The translations under genes and the position numbers were made by a program. Source: Zavarzinia compransoris (lineage in GTDB: Bacteria; Pseudomonadota; Alphaproteobacteria; Zavarziniales; Zavarziniaceae). Taken from it: 64,000 nucleotides of DNA. Within the stretch, counting starts at the first letter, position 1; each line of letters begins with the position of its first letter. Positions 1 through 8,567 of the stretch are shown in pieces. Under the pieces are notes generated by a model. It was given only the letters and a program-made list of their open reading frames with translations, was not told where the DNA came from and searched no databases. Where the stretch lies: contig NZ_QGLF01000007.1 of the NCBI RefSeq assembly GCF_003173055.1, positions 62,001 through 126,000 of the forward strand. Reading direction: 5' to 3'.

Positions 1-1239
1 GCTCAGGTAGTTGAAGAAGACCCGGGGCTTGTCCCGGGCATCGGCGGAGCGCAGCCGCACCCAGCCCCGGCTCTTGCTGCGCATGGGGCCGACATGGGCC
101 TGGAAGCCGTGCTCGGTCGCCAGCGCATTGCCGTCATAGGAAACCGCCAGCGGCAGGAAATGATATTGGATGTCGGGATAGCGGATGCCCGCCCGGCTGC
201 GGATGAAGCCGCAGCTTTCGAAATGATTGGTGGCGCCCAGCCCGTCGTGGCGCAGCAGCCAGCGCAGGCCGACCAAGGCTTTGGCGACGAAGCCCTGGCT
301 GGAATAGAGTGTAACCGGCTTGGTGCAAGCCATCTGGAAATAGAATTCCAGGTGGTCCTGCAGGTTTTCGCCGACGCCCGGCAGGTGGTGGTGCACGGCG
401 ATGCCGTGGTCGCCCAGTTCCGCCCCCGGCCCGACCCCGGACAGTTTCAGGAGTTGCGGCGAATTGATCGGCCCGCCGGCCAGGATCACCTCGCGCCGGG
501 CCCGCACCTCGACCTCCTGCCCGTCGCGGCGATAGGCGATGCCGGTGGCGCGCCGGCCCTCGAACAGGATGCGGGTGGCCAGGGCGTGCTGGCGCAACTC
601 GATGTTCTTCCGGCGCAGCGCCGGCTTCAGATAGGCATCGGCCGCACTCCAGCGCCGGCCGCGCCAGGTCGTCATGTCCATCCGGCCGAAGCCTTCCTGC
701 TGGTAACCGTTGATGTCGCCCGTCTCGGGATAGCCGGCCTGTTTCGCCGCCTCGATCCAGGCCCGGTAGAGAGGGTTGCGCAGCGTTCCATAGGAAGTGT
801 GCAGCGGCCCGTCGCCGCCGCGATAGGCGTCGCCGCCCTCGCCCCGGCCCTCCGCCCGCTTGAAATAGGGCAGGACATTGGCATAGGACCAGCCGCTGGC
901 CCCCTCCGCATCCCAGCGGTCGAAGTCGAGGGGGTTGCCGCGGACATAGACCATGCCGTTGATCGACGACGAGCCGCCCACCACCTTGCCCCGCGGCGTA
1001 TGCATGCGCCGCCCGCCCAGGTGGGGCTCCGGCTCGGTCTCGTAGAACCAGTTGTATTTCGCCATGTTCATCGGGATCGACAGCGCGCTCGGCATCCGGA
1101 TGAAGATCGAGCGGTCGGAACCGCCGTATTCGAGGATGAGGACGCTGTTCGTGCCCGCTTCGCTGAGGCGGCTGGCCAGCACGCAGCCGGCGGACCCGGC
1201 GCCGACGATGATGTAATCGAAGGTATCGCTGGCGGGCAT
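1..1239 (-). CDS. betA: Choline dehydrogenase, GMC flavoprotein (3' part outside window)
   Basis: Predicted FAD-dependent oxidation of choline to betaine aldehyde and on to glycine betaine. The first 413 residues are in the window; the family is usually about 550, so the substrate-binding end and the catalytic His pair are not visible. Residues 9-26 form the FAD-binding Rossmann motif (IIVGAGSAGCVLASRLSE), and residues 84-102 carry the GMC signature GKVVGGSSSINGMVYVRGN. The ATG lies two bases after the stop of the upstream BetI-fusion gene, so both are surely one transcript in the classical betI-betB-betA order. This enzyme class can oxidise betaine aldehyde as well, which matters because the betB position here holds a degenerate domain. 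Other GMC alcohol dehydrogenases are less likely given the choline transporter next door. Confidence 0.9.
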   Translation of the reverse strand, partial: MPASDTFDYIIVGAGSAGCVLASRLSEAGTNSVLILEYGGSDRSIFIRMPSALSIPMNMAKYNWFYETEPEPHLGGRRMHTPRGKVVGGSSSINGMVYVRGNPLDFDRWDAEGASGWSYANVLPYFKRAEGRGEGGDAYRGGDGPLHTSYGTLRNPLYRAWIEAAKQAGYPETGDINGYQQEGFGRMDMTTWRGRRWSAADAYLKPALRRKNIELRQHALATRILFEGRRATGIAYRRDGQEVEVRARREVILAGGPINSPQLLKLSGVGPGAELGDHGIAVHHHLPGVGENLQDHLEFYFQMACTKPVTLYSSQGFVAKALVGLRWLLRHDGLGATNHFESCGFIRSRAGIRYPDIQYHFLPLAVSYDGNALATEHGFQAHVGPMRSKSRGWVRLRSADARDKPRVFFNYLS

Positions 1240-1241
1240 GG

Positions 1242-2738
1242 TCAGGCCTCGACGGTGGTGCCGGCCTCGGCCGGGGACAGGATGGGGGCGGGGCGGGTGA
1301 AGGCGGCGACCCCGGCAAAATCGAGGGCGGGGCCCGCCGGCGGCGCCCCGCCGACCCAGACCAGGGGCGCCGCGATCCGCGCGGCAAGGCGCCGGGCCGC
1401 CGCCGCGTCGCTGCCGTAAAGGCCGACCGCGGCGGCCCCGTCCAGGCCGTCCGGATCGGCCGGCATCTCGACGATGCGAAGGCGGGCGCCGTCGCCCCGG
1501 GCGCACAGCAGGTCGCGGGCGGCCTGCGCGGCCCCGGCGGCGCCGGCATCGAGCAGGACGAGGACGATTTCGCCCGGGGGCGGCTCGATCCGGGCGGCAA
1601 TTCCCGCCTGCCGGTTCAGGCCGCGCCCGGTCCCGAGCACGATATTGACGATCCCCGGCGGCAGCCCCGCCGCCTCCAGGGCGCGGACCAGGGCGAGGGC
1701 GGCCGGCGCCGTGCCCGGCGCCGCCACATGGACCAGGGCATTGCCGCCGGCGATCGCCAGCGCCGCGTGGCGGCAGGCGGTGTAGAAGGGGCGGTGGCCG
1801 CCGTCCGCGCCGGCGATGACGCCGAACGGCCGGCGTGGCCCGGCGTCGTTCAGGCGCAGCGCCAGTTCCGCGCCCTGTTCCAGCAGGTCGAGGGCGGCGG
1901 CGGCATCGTCGAGGCAGGCGGCGACGGCGCGGCCGCCCTGGCGGCTTTCTTGGGCGGCGATACTGTCGGCCTCGGCGCGGAGGCGGGCGGCGGCGGCGAA
2001 AAGCGCGCGGGCCCGCTCCCGGGCCGTGCCGGCGCCGCCCTCGCCAAGGGCCAGCCGGCCGGCGGCCACCGCCTCGGCCAGGGCGCCGCGCCCGCCCGCC
2101 GCCAGCGCGCGGCCGGCGATATGGTGGCCGGGCGGGGCGGCCGGCGGCGGCCGGCGCAATTGCGCCAATTGGCTGTCGACGAAGCCGGTGGCGATGGCGC
2201 GTGCCGTCGCGCTGTCGGTCTCGTCCGAGCCGGACAGGGTCGCGCGCAGCCACAGCCCGTCGATCACGGCGGCGACGGCAAGCGCCAGCCGTTCCGCCTG
2301 ATGGGATGGCAGGAGTTCCTTGAGGGGGTGGCGCAGGTTCGACAGCATGCGCTGCTGGTAGACGTGCTGGATGCGCTTCAGGCGCGGCGAATGGATCACC
2401 TGCCCCCAGAAGGCCAGCCAGACGGTGCAGGTCTGGCGGTCGAATTCCTCCGGCGCCAGGTTGGCGTCGATCACCGCCTGGACCCGGGCGCGGGCGCTGG
2501 TCGCGGCCGCCAGGCAGGCGGCGGTGCGCCGGCCGACGCGGCGGGCGAGATGGCGCAGCGTCGCTTCCAGCAGGCCGTCCTTGTCGCCGAAATAATGCGC
2601 GACCAGGCCGGGGGAAACCCCGGCCCGGCGGGCGATCTGGCCGAGCGTCGTGCCGACGAAGCCCGCGTCCGCCATGGTCTCGATCGTCGTCTCGATCAAC
2701 TGGCGGCGGCGGACGTCCTCTGGCTCCATGCGCGACAT
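1242..2738 (-). CDS. betI: BetI repressor fused to a degenerate betaine aldehyde dehydrogenase-like domain
   Basis: Residues 1-195 match BetI, the choline-responsive TetR-family repressor: helix-turn-helix at about 28-50, then WLAFWG at 107-112 and IDGLWLRATLSG at 159-170, features of the BetI ligand domain. BetI proteins normally end there (about 195 residues). This frame runs on to 498 with a shrunken aldehyde dehydrogenase fold: PFGVIAG at 304-310, ALAIAGGNAL at 326-335 and EAAGLPPGIVNIVLGTGR at 355-372 correspond to standard family blocks. The catalytic Asn motif (WNYP in BetB) reads GGHRPF, the KPSE motif reads HVAAPG, the GSTxxG and ELGG blocks are missing and the catalytic Cys appears replaced. 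The extension is therefore probably non-enzymatic. It sits exactly where betB belongs, so it is likely a betB remnant fused in frame, possibly reused as a sensor. The start ATG matches BetI N-termini. Confidence 0.85.
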   Translation of the reverse strand: MSRMEPEDVRRRQLIETTIETMADAGFVGTTLGQIARRAGVSPGLVAHYFGDKDGLLEATLRHLARRVGRRTAACLAAATSARARVQAVIDANLAPEEFDRQTCTVWLAFWGQVIHSPRLKRIQHVYQQRMLSNLRHPLKELLPSHQAERLALAVAAVIDGLWLRATLSGSDETDSATARAIATGFVDSQLAQLRRPPPAAPPGHHIAGRALAAGGRGALAEAVAAGRLALGEGGAGTARERARALFAAAARLRAEADSIAAQESRQGGRAVAACLDDAAAALDLLEQGAELALRLNDAGPRRPFGVIAGADGGHRPFYTACRHAALAIAGGNALVHVAAPGTAPAALALVRALEAAGLPPGIVNIVLGTGRGLNRQAGIAARIEPPPGEIVLVLLDAGAAGAAQAARDLLCARGDGARLRIVEMPADPDGLDGAAAVGLYGSDAAAARRLAARIAAPLVWVGGAPPAGPALDFAGVAAFTRPAPILSPAEAGTTVEA

Positions 2739-2777
2739 CGCTTCTCCTCAAGGTTCCGGCAGGTCAGGATTCCACCG

Positions 2778-2795
2778 ATTGAATGGCCGTTCAAT
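2778..2795. promoter_or_regulatory. BetI-type operator 1
   Basis: ATTGAA-TGGCCG-TTCAAT is an inverted repeat with perfect 6-bp arms. It resembles the E. coli BetI operator (ATTGAACG..CAAT type). It lies about 40 bases upstream of the betI-fusion start on the minus strand, so it probably mediates autorepression. A second copy lies near choX. Confidence 0.75.
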
Positions 2796-2901
2796 ATGCC
2801 TTTGCGGCGATCCGGCCAGGGGCTTCCGGATGCCCAAAATCTGGGCAGATTTGTCGAATTATTCAAAGAAAAATCATGATGACAACCGGGCGGCATCGGT
2901 T

Positions 2902-2917
2902 TTGAATATCCGTTCAA
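2902..2917. promoter_or_regulatory. BetI-type operator 2
   Basis: TTGAA-TATCCG-TTCAA is a second copy of the BetI-type palindrome, 33 bases before the choX start. The two boxes share the TTGAAT..CCGTTCAA pattern and flank the divergent promoter, which implies one repressor controls choline import and oxidation together. Confidence 0.75.
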
Positions 2918-2950
2918 TGGTGGTGAATTCCCGTTCCCGGAGATCGATCG

Positions 2951-3898
2951 ATGCTGCGCAAGAGCCTTATCGCCCTGGCCGTATCCGGCCTTGCCGTCAC
3001 CGCCGCAGGCCACGCACGCGCGGCCGAACCCGCCGCCTGCAAGACCGTCCGCTTCGCCGATGTCGGCTGGACCGACATCACCGCGACCACTGCCGCCGCC
3101 TCGGTGGTGCTGAAGGCGCTCGGCTATGAGCCGAAGACCCAGGTGCTGTCGGTGCCGGTCACCTATGCCTCGATGAAGTCGAAGGATATCGACGTCTTCC
3201 TCGGCAACTGGATGCCGACCATGGAGGCGGACCTCCGCCCCTATGTCGACGACAAGTCGGTCGATGTCGTCGGCGTGAACCTCGAAGGTGCCAAATACAC
3301 CCTGGCGGTGCCGGCCTATCTCTATGACAAGGGCCTGAAATCCTTTGCCGATATCGCCGCCTTCAAGGACCAGCTCGAGGGCAGGATTTACGGCATCGAG
3401 CCGGGCAACGACGGCAACCGCCTGATCCTGGACATGATCGCGGGCGACAAATTCGGCCTCAAGGGCTTCTCGCTGGTCGAATCCAGCGAGCAGGGCATGC
3501 TGGCGGAGGTGGAGAAGGCGACGCGTAAGGACCGCGGCATCGTCTTCCTCGGCTGGGAGCCGCACCCGATGAACGCCAAATTCGCCATGAAATATCTCGA
3601 TGGCGGCGACGACGTCTTCGGCCCGAATTACGGCGGCGCCACCATCTATACCAATACCCGCGCCGGCTATGTCGCCGATTGTCCGAACGCCGGCAAGCTG
3701 ATCGCCAACCTGAAATTCACCCTCACCCTCGAGAACGAGATGATGGGCGCCATCCTCAACGACGGCGAGGACCCGGAAAAGGCCGCCGCCGCCTGGCTGA
3801 AGGCCCATCCGGCGACGCTGGACGGCTGGCTCGACGGGGTCGCGACGATCGACGGCAAGCCCGGGCTTGCCGCGGTGAAGGCCGGCCTCGGCCTCTGA
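2951..3898 (+). CDS. choX: Choline/glycine betaine ABC transporter, periplasmic binding protein
   Basis: 315 residues. The N-terminus is a signal peptide ending near AGHARAAEP. The mature part is an OpuAC/ProX-type binding protein: VRFADVGWTDITATT near the start, then YEPKTQVLSVPVTYASMKSKDIDVFLGNWMP in which the Trp and Tyr residues typical of aromatic cages for quaternary amines are present. It delivers choline (or betaine) to ChoW. The start is preceded by GGAGA at good spacing. It is the first gene of choX-choW-choV, transcribed away from betI, and a BetI box sits just upstream. Choline is the most likely ligand because of the bet genes; betaine uptake is possible. Confidence 0.9.
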   Translation: MLRKSLIALAVSGLAVTAAGHARAAEPAACKTVRFADVGWTDITATTAAASVVLKALGYEPKTQVLSVPVTYASMKSKDIDVFLGNWMPTMEADLRPYVDDKSVDVVGVNLEGAKYTLAVPAYLYDKGLKSFADIAAFKDQLEGRIYGIEPGNDGNRLILDMIAGDKFGLKGFSLVESSEQGMLAEVEKATRKDRGIVFLGWEPHPMNAKFAMKYLDGGDDVFGPNYGGATIYTNTRAGYVADCPNAGKLIANLKFTLTLENEMMGAILNDGEDPEKAAAAWLKAHPATLDGWLDGVATIDGKPGLAAVKAGLGL

Positions 3899-3940
3899 CC
3901 GCGCGTTTCGGGCGGCGCGTTTCGGGCGGTGGGGGCGGCG

Positions 3941-4798
3941 ATGGACGAGGTTACGCAGTGGCTTGTCGACCACAAGATTCCGGTCGGCAAGGGGATCGAG
4001 GCGGCGGTCAATTTCATCAAGGATTACAGCCTCGATTTCTTCGACTGGTTCTCGGACACGGTGAGCGCGGTCGTCGACGGGTTCACCGCGCTGCTGACCG
4101 GCACGCCGCCGCTTCTCCTCATTCTCGTCCTGGCCGGGCTGGCCTTCGCCCTGCGGCGGTCGTGGCGGCTGTCGCTTTTCGTCGCGCTTGCGCTGCTCTT
4201 CATTCTCAACCAGGGCTATTGGAAGGAGACGCTGGAGACCCTCTCCCTCGTCGTCTTCGCGACCATGGCGTCGATGGCGATCGGCGTGCCGGTCGGCATC
4301 GCGGCGGCGCGGCGGCCCTGGCTCTATAATGCCCTGCGTCCCATCCTGGACCTGATGCAGACCCTGCCGACCTTCGTCTACCTGATCCCGACATTGGTGC
4401 TCTTCGGCCTCGGCGCCGTGCCGGGGCTGATCTCGACCATCGTCTTCGCCCTGCCGGCGCCGATCCGCCTGACTTATCTCGGCATTTCCGCCGTGCCGAA
4501 AACCCTGGTCGAGGCGGGGGAGGCATTCGGCGCCTCGCGCACCCAGCTTCTGCTGAAGATCGAATTGCCCCATGCCCTGCCCACGATCATGGCGGGCCTG
4601 ACCCAATGCATCATGCTGTCCCTGTCCATGGTGGTGATCGCGGCGCTGGTCGGTGCCGGCGGGCTGGGGGTGCCGGTGGTGCGGGCGCTCAATTCGGTCC
4701 GGGTCGCCATGGGGTTCGAGGCCGGCCTCGCCATCGTCGTCCTTGCCATCATCCTCGACCGGGTGTGCCGCCAGCCGGACCGGCCGAAGGGGCGCTGA
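3941..4798 (+). CDS. choW: Choline/glycine betaine ABC transporter, permease
   Basis: 285 residues with several hydrophobic helices, including LLLILVLAGLAFAL near 50-65 and ALALLFILNQGYW. The permease cytoplasmic loop for contact with the ATPase is EAGEAFGASRTQLLLKIELP, matching the EAA motif. MQTLPTFVYLIPTLVLFGLG is characteristic of ProW/OpuAB proteins. The ATG at 3941 is chosen because a purine-rich ribosome site precedes it; a GTG four codons earlier (3929) is an alternative. The stop is one base before the choV start, so translation is probably coupled. Confidence 0.9.
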   Translation: MDEVTQWLVDHKIPVGKGIEAAVNFIKDYSLDFFDWFSDTVSAVVDGFTALLTGTPPLLLILVLAGLAFALRRSWRLSLFVALALLFILNQGYWKETLETLSLVVFATMASMAIGVPVGIAAARRPWLYNALRPILDLMQTLPTFVYLIPTLVLFGLGAVPGLISTIVFALPAPIRLTYLGISAVPKTLVEAGEAFGASRTQLLLKIELPHALPTIMAGLTQCIMLSLSMVVIAALVGAGGLGVPVVRALNSVRVAMGFEAGLAIVVLAIILDRVCRQPDRPKGR

Positions 4799-4799
4799 G

Positions 4800-5984
4800 A
4801 TGGCGGCGGTCGAATTCCAGGCGGTCGATATTCTCTTCGGCGCCGATCCCGGCGCCATCGCCGAGGCGACCCGGCGCATGGATGCCGGCGGCACGCGCGA
4901 GGATATCCTGGCCGCGACCGGCGTCATCGTCGGCGTTTCCCGCGCCAGCCTGAAGGTGAGGGCGGGGGAGATCTGCGTCCTCATGGGGTTGTCCGGGTCC
5001 GGCAAATCGACCTTGCTGCGCGCCGTGAACGGCCTCAACAAAATCTCGCGCGGCAAGGTCCTGGTCGCCGACGGCGAGCGCCAGGTCGATATCGCCGCCT
5101 GCGATGCGAAGACGCTGCGCCGCATGCGCACCACCCGCATCGCCATGGTGTTCCAGCAATTCGCCCTGCTGCCCTGGCGCACGGTGCGGGAGAATGTCGG
5201 CCTCGGCCTCGAACTGCGCGGCATGAAGCCGGCGGAACGCCGCCGCATCGTCGACGGGAAGCTGAAACTCGTCGCCCTCGACCGCTGGGCCGACAAATAC
5301 GCCAGCGAATTGTCCGGCGGCATGCAGCAGCGCGTCGGCCTCGCCCGGGCCTTCGCCACCGATGCCGACATCCTGCTGATGGACGAGCCGTTCTCGGCCC
5401 TCGACCCCCTGATCCGCACCCGGTTACAGGACGAATTGCTGGACCTTCAGCGCAATCTGAAGAAGACGATCATCTTCGTCAGCCACGATCTGGACGAGGC
5501 GCTGAAGCTCGGCAATCAGATCGCCATCCTCGAGGGCGGGCGCATCGTCCAGGCCGGCACGCCGGAAGACATCGTGCTGCGCCCCGCCGACGATTACGTG
5601 CGGGAATTCGTCCGTCACATGAACCCGCTGAACATTCTCCGCGCCGGCGGCCTGGCGACCGCGATCGGCGACCTGCCCCGGATCGAGGGGGACGTCGTGC
5701 TCGATGCCGGGCGCGGCCTGCATCTCGCCCTTGACGGGGCGGGGCAGGCGCTGGCCGCCCGGCTGGCGGGGGCGGCGTGCCCGCTCTGGCCCCATGCGGC
5801 GGGGGAACTGCCGCCGGCGGGCGCCCTCGTCCTGGCGCCGCCCGACCTGCTGCTGCGCGAGGTGGTCGAACTGCGCCGGGCCAGCGGCCTGCCCGTGGTG
5901 CTGGCGGCCGACGGCCGGGTCAGCGCGCTGTGCCGCGAGGACGATCTCTTCGGCGCCCTGGCGGGGGACGGATGGCGCGCGTGA
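4800..5984 (+). CDS. choV: Choline/glycine betaine ABC transporter, ATP-binding subunit
   Basis: 394 residues. It has Walker A GLSGSGKST, Q-loop VFQQFALLPWRTV, signature LSGGMQQRVGLARA, Walker B ILLMDEPFSALDP and H-loop SHDLDEAL, so it is a complete ABC ATPase of the ProV/OpuAA type. After about residue 280 there is a divergent tail in the place of the CBS-like regulatory region of ProV; it keeps a RASGLPVVLAADGRVSAL stretch recalling the end of a CBS domain. It couples ATP hydrolysis to transport through ChoW. Its ATG lies one base after the choW stop. Confidence 0.9.
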   Translation: MAAVEFQAVDILFGADPGAIAEATRRMDAGGTREDILAATGVIVGVSRASLKVRAGEICVLMGLSGSGKSTLLRAVNGLNKISRGKVLVADGERQVDIAACDAKTLRRMRTTRIAMVFQQFALLPWRTVRENVGLGLELRGMKPAERRRIVDGKLKLVALDRWADKYASELSGGMQQRVGLARAFATDADILLMDEPFSALDPLIRTRLQDELLDLQRNLKKTIIFVSHDLDEALKLGNQIAILEGGRIVQAGTPEDIVLRPADDYVREFVRHMNPLNILRAGGLATAIGDLPRIEGDVVLDAGRGLHLALDGAGQALAARLAGAACPLWPHAAGELPPAGALVLAPPDLLLREVVELRRASGLPVVLAADGRVSALCREDDLFGALAGDGWRA

Positions 5985-6033
5985 GGGGCCGGGTGTAAGG
6001 TCGGGCGATACGATTCCCGCTGCCGGTCCCGCC

Positions 6034-6939
6034 TTGTCCCGCCGTCTGCCCCCGCTCGTCGCCCTGCGTGCCTTCGAGGCGGTCGCCCGCCTGGGCGGCA
6101 CGCGCCGTGCCGGCGACGATCTCAATGTCTCCCACACGGTGATCAGCCGCCACCTGCGCAATCTCGAGGATTGGGCCGGCGTCCGCCTGACCGAGCGCGA
6201 CGGCCGGGGCATCGCGCTGACCCCCGAGGGCCGGCGCTATTTCGAGGCGATCGCGCAAGGCTTCGACCTGATCGCCGCCGCGACGGAAGAACTGTCGCCG
6301 AAGGGCGGCGCCGGCGAGATGCGCATCTTCTGCGTGCCGGGCCTTGCGGTCCGCTGGCTGACCCGGCGCCTTTCCGCCCTGGAGGCCGCGCTCCCGGGGG
6401 TCGAGATCGTGTTGCAGCCGACCGACCGTTCGCCCGATTTCGCCCGGGGCGAGGCCGATGCCGAGATCGGCTTCAACCTGCGCGGCCAGCCGGGCACGAC
6501 CCTGGCGGCATTGCTGGCGCCCCGCTTCTTCCCGGTGGCGAGCCCGACCTTCGTCGCCCGCCGCGGCCCCTTCGCCGGCCCCGCCGATATGGCCGCCGCC
6601 CCCCTGATCCACGAGGAAAGCCGCGAGCAATGGCGCCAATGGCTGGCGCTGGCCGGGCTGGACCCGGTGCCGGCCCTGCACGGGCCCCGGCTGTGGCACG
6701 CGGATGCGGCGGTCGAGGCCGCCTTGCAGGGCCAGGGCATTGCGCTGGCCAACGCCCTGCTGGTCGGCGACGACCTTGCCGCCGGGCGCCTGGTCGAGGT
6801 GCTGGAAACCGACATCAGCCTCGGCACCTATGCCCTGCGTGCCCCCCAGGCCAGCTGGGGCGACCGCAACACCGCCCGCTTGCGGCACTGGCTGGCGGCG
6901 GCCATGGCCGGCAATGCGGCCGGCGGGGAGGGCGGATGA
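6034..6939 (+). CDS. LysR-type transcriptional regulator, GcvA-like
   Basis: 301 residues from a TTG codon, chosen because the protein then begins MSRRLPPLVALRAFEAVARL, the usual GcvA-subgroup N-terminus; no ATG fits. The winged helix lies in residues 5-65 (helix-turn-helix around AGDDLNVSHTVISRHLRNLE). The effector domain follows (GEMRIFCVPGLAVRWLTRRL onward). It starts 49 bases after choV in the same direction and may be co-transcribed. A role in choline or betaine metabolism is an inference from position only; the effector is not predictable. The start is the least certain part. Confidence 0.85.
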   Translation: MSRRLPPLVALRAFEAVARLGGTRRAGDDLNVSHTVISRHLRNLEDWAGVRLTERDGRGIALTPEGRRYFEAIAQGFDLIAAATEELSPKGGAGEMRIFCVPGLAVRWLTRRLSALEAALPGVEIVLQPTDRSPDFARGEADAEIGFNLRGQPGTTLAALLAPRFFPVASPTFVARRGPFAGPADMAAAPLIHEESREQWRQWLALAGLDPVPALHGPRLWHADAAVEAALQGQGIALANALLVGDDLAAGRLVEVLETDISLGTYALRAPQASWGDRNTARLRHWLAAAMAGNAAGGEGG

Positions 6940-7024
6940 TCGCCAGGCGGCCCCGGGCACTCGGCCGGCTGCCGCTTGGGAAACGGGACTTTGCGTGAAC
7001 GGCAATGCCATTCCCCGCATGGGA

Positions 7025-7075
7025 TGCGGAGATGATCCTTGCCTCCTGCGGAGAATGGCGGCATGAATCTCCGCA
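7025..7075. repeat. Three copies of octamer TGCGGAGA before the Fic gene
   Basis: TGCGGAGA occurs at 7025-7032 and 7047-7054 in direct orientation and inverted (TCTCCGCA) at 7068-7075, so copies two and three form a palindrome with perfect 8-bp arms. A separate hairpin CCGCAT-GGG-ATGCGG (7015-7029) overlaps the first copy. The array ends 15 bases before the fic start and looks like an operator for that gene. Confidence 0.5.
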
Positions 7076-7090
7076 ACGGGTGCGGTGATT

Positions 7091-8194
7091 ATGGCCTATA
7101 TCCACGGACGCAGCGACTGGCCGAATTTGCGCTGGAGCGATGAACGGATCGCCCGGCCTCTGGCCGCCATGCGTCATCGACAGGGGCGGCTGATCGGGCG
7201 CATGGAGGCGCTGGGCTTTCCGTTGCAGGAAGAGGCCGTACTTCATGCCCTGACCGAGGATGTCCTGAAGTCCAGCGAGATCGAGGGCGAGATACTGGAC
7301 AAGGGTCAGGTCCGCTCTTCCATCGCCCGGCGTCTGGGCATGGACATCGGCGGATTGGTTCCAGCGGATCGCAATGTCGAAGGCGTTGTCGAGATGATGC
7401 TCGATGCGACCCGGAACTACGCAAAACCCCTGACCACCGAACGGCTGTTCGGCTGGCACGCCGCCCTCTTTCCCACCGGGCGCAGCGGCATGGCCCGCAT
7501 CACGGTCGGCGCATGGCGTGACGATGCCACCGGCCCCATGCAAGTCGTGTCGGGTCCGATGGGACGCGAGCGTGTCCATTATCGGGCGCCGGCAGCCGCG
7601 CGGCTGGATACGGAGATGGCCCGGTTCCTCAATTGGTTCGAGAGTGCCGATCCCGATCCGGTGCTCAAGGCCGCGATCGCCCATCTGTGGTTCGTGACCA
7701 TCCATCCGTTCGATGACGGCAACGGGCGTATCGCCCGCGCTATTGCCGATCTGGCCCTTGCGAGGGCCGAGGGCACGCCGCAACGCTTCTACAGCATGTC
7801 GGCCCAGATCAGGACCGAGCGCAAAGCCTATTACGACATGCTGGAAGCGACCCAGCGCGGCGATCTGGACATCACGCCGTGGTTGCTGTGGTTCATCGGC
7901 TGCCTGGACCGGGCGTTCGACGGTTCCGAAGCGATCCTTGCCGGCGTCATGCACAAGGCACGGGTGTGGGAGAGGCTGGTCGCCCAGCCCCTGAACGAAC
8001 GGCAGCGCATGATGGTCAACCGGCTGCTCGACGGGTTCGAGGGCAAGCTGACCAGTTCCAAATGGGCGAAGATCGCCAAGACCTCGCCGGACACGGCGCT
8101 GCGCGACATCAATGATCTGGTTGAGCGGGGGATACTCGTGAAGGACCCGGCCGGTGGACGGAGCACCAGCTATTCCATCGCGCCGGAGGCTTGA
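7091..8194 (+). CDS. Fic family protein (class II AMP-transferase) with C-terminal winged helix
   Basis: 367 residues. The Fic core motif HPFDDGNGRIAR is intact, with catalytic His at residue 205, so nucleotidyl (usually AMP) transfer to a hydroxyl of a target protein is expected. An N-terminal inhibitory helix carries SSEIEG at residues 61-66, the SxxxEG motif of class II (self-inhibited) Fic proteins. Residues about 300-365 look like a DNA-binding winged helix (KWAKIAKTSPDTALRDINDLVERGILV), as in many chromosomal Fic regulators. ATG 7091 is preferred; a GTG at 7085 is possible. No antitoxin gene lies beside it, as expected for class II. Target unknown. Confidence 0.9.
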   Translation: MAYIHGRSDWPNLRWSDERIARPLAAMRHRQGRLIGRMEALGFPLQEEAVLHALTEDVLKSSEIEGEILDKGQVRSSIARRLGMDIGGLVPADRNVEGVVEMMLDATRNYAKPLTTERLFGWHAALFPTGRSGMARITVGAWRDDATGPMQVVSGPMGRERVHYRAPAAARLDTEMARFLNWFESADPDPVLKAAIAHLWFVTIHPFDDGNGRIARAIADLALARAEGTPQRFYSMSAQIRTERKAYYDMLEATQRGDLDITPWLLWFIGCLDRAFDGSEAILAGVMHKARVWERLVAQPLNERQRMMVNRLLDGFEGKLTSSKWAKIAKTSPDTALRDINDLVERGILVKDPAGGRSTSYSIAPEA

Positions 8195-8216
8195 CTCCCG
8201 CCACCTGTCATTCAGC

Positions 8217-8447
8217 CTAGATCGCGCATCGGGCGGGGTCGAGTTCCCTGGGCAGGATGTCCGGAAACACGCCGTATAGACCCTGGCGGAATTCGAACAA
8301 TTCGGCCAGGGCGTGGGCGATCGGCTTCACATTGCTTTGGTACGCCGCCGCCGGCAGGTTCTGCTTCATGTAGAAGGCAAGCCCGTCCAATTGGCCGATG
8401 ATGCCGGCGGCCATGCCGTCCAGCCGGAGGGCCGTGTCCCTGTCCAT
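8217..8447 (-). CDS. Small hypothetical protein, 76 residues
   Basis: Reads MDRDTALRLDGMAAGIIGQL at the start and ends in DILPRELDPARCAI. The ATG is preceded by AAGGA at suitable spacing. It is predicted mostly helical, without signal peptide or membrane segment. No family is recognised. It lies alone on the minus strand between the Fic gene and azlC, convergent with the former, and its promoter would lie in the 120-base gap before azlC. Confidence 0.6.
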   Translation of the reverse strand: MDRDTALRLDGMAAGIIGQLDGLAFYMKQNLPAAAYQSNVKPIAHALAELFEFRQGLYGVFPDILPRELDPARCAI

Positions 8448-8567
8448 GGTCCTTGTCCTCGCGGTTTGCCCAGGCCATGAAAGCGCCAAACGCCGTCTTT
8501 CTCCACAAGGTTCGCCGCCGGCACTTTTGTCCAAGACCGGCGATGCCGGCGCCGCCATGATCGGGCG

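Noticed and set aside
2696-5419. Open frame of about 900 codons antisense to choX, choW and choV
   Set aside because: Low-complexity Gln/Gly/Asp/Arg protein, no family signal, and the sense genes have clear ABC transporter motifs.
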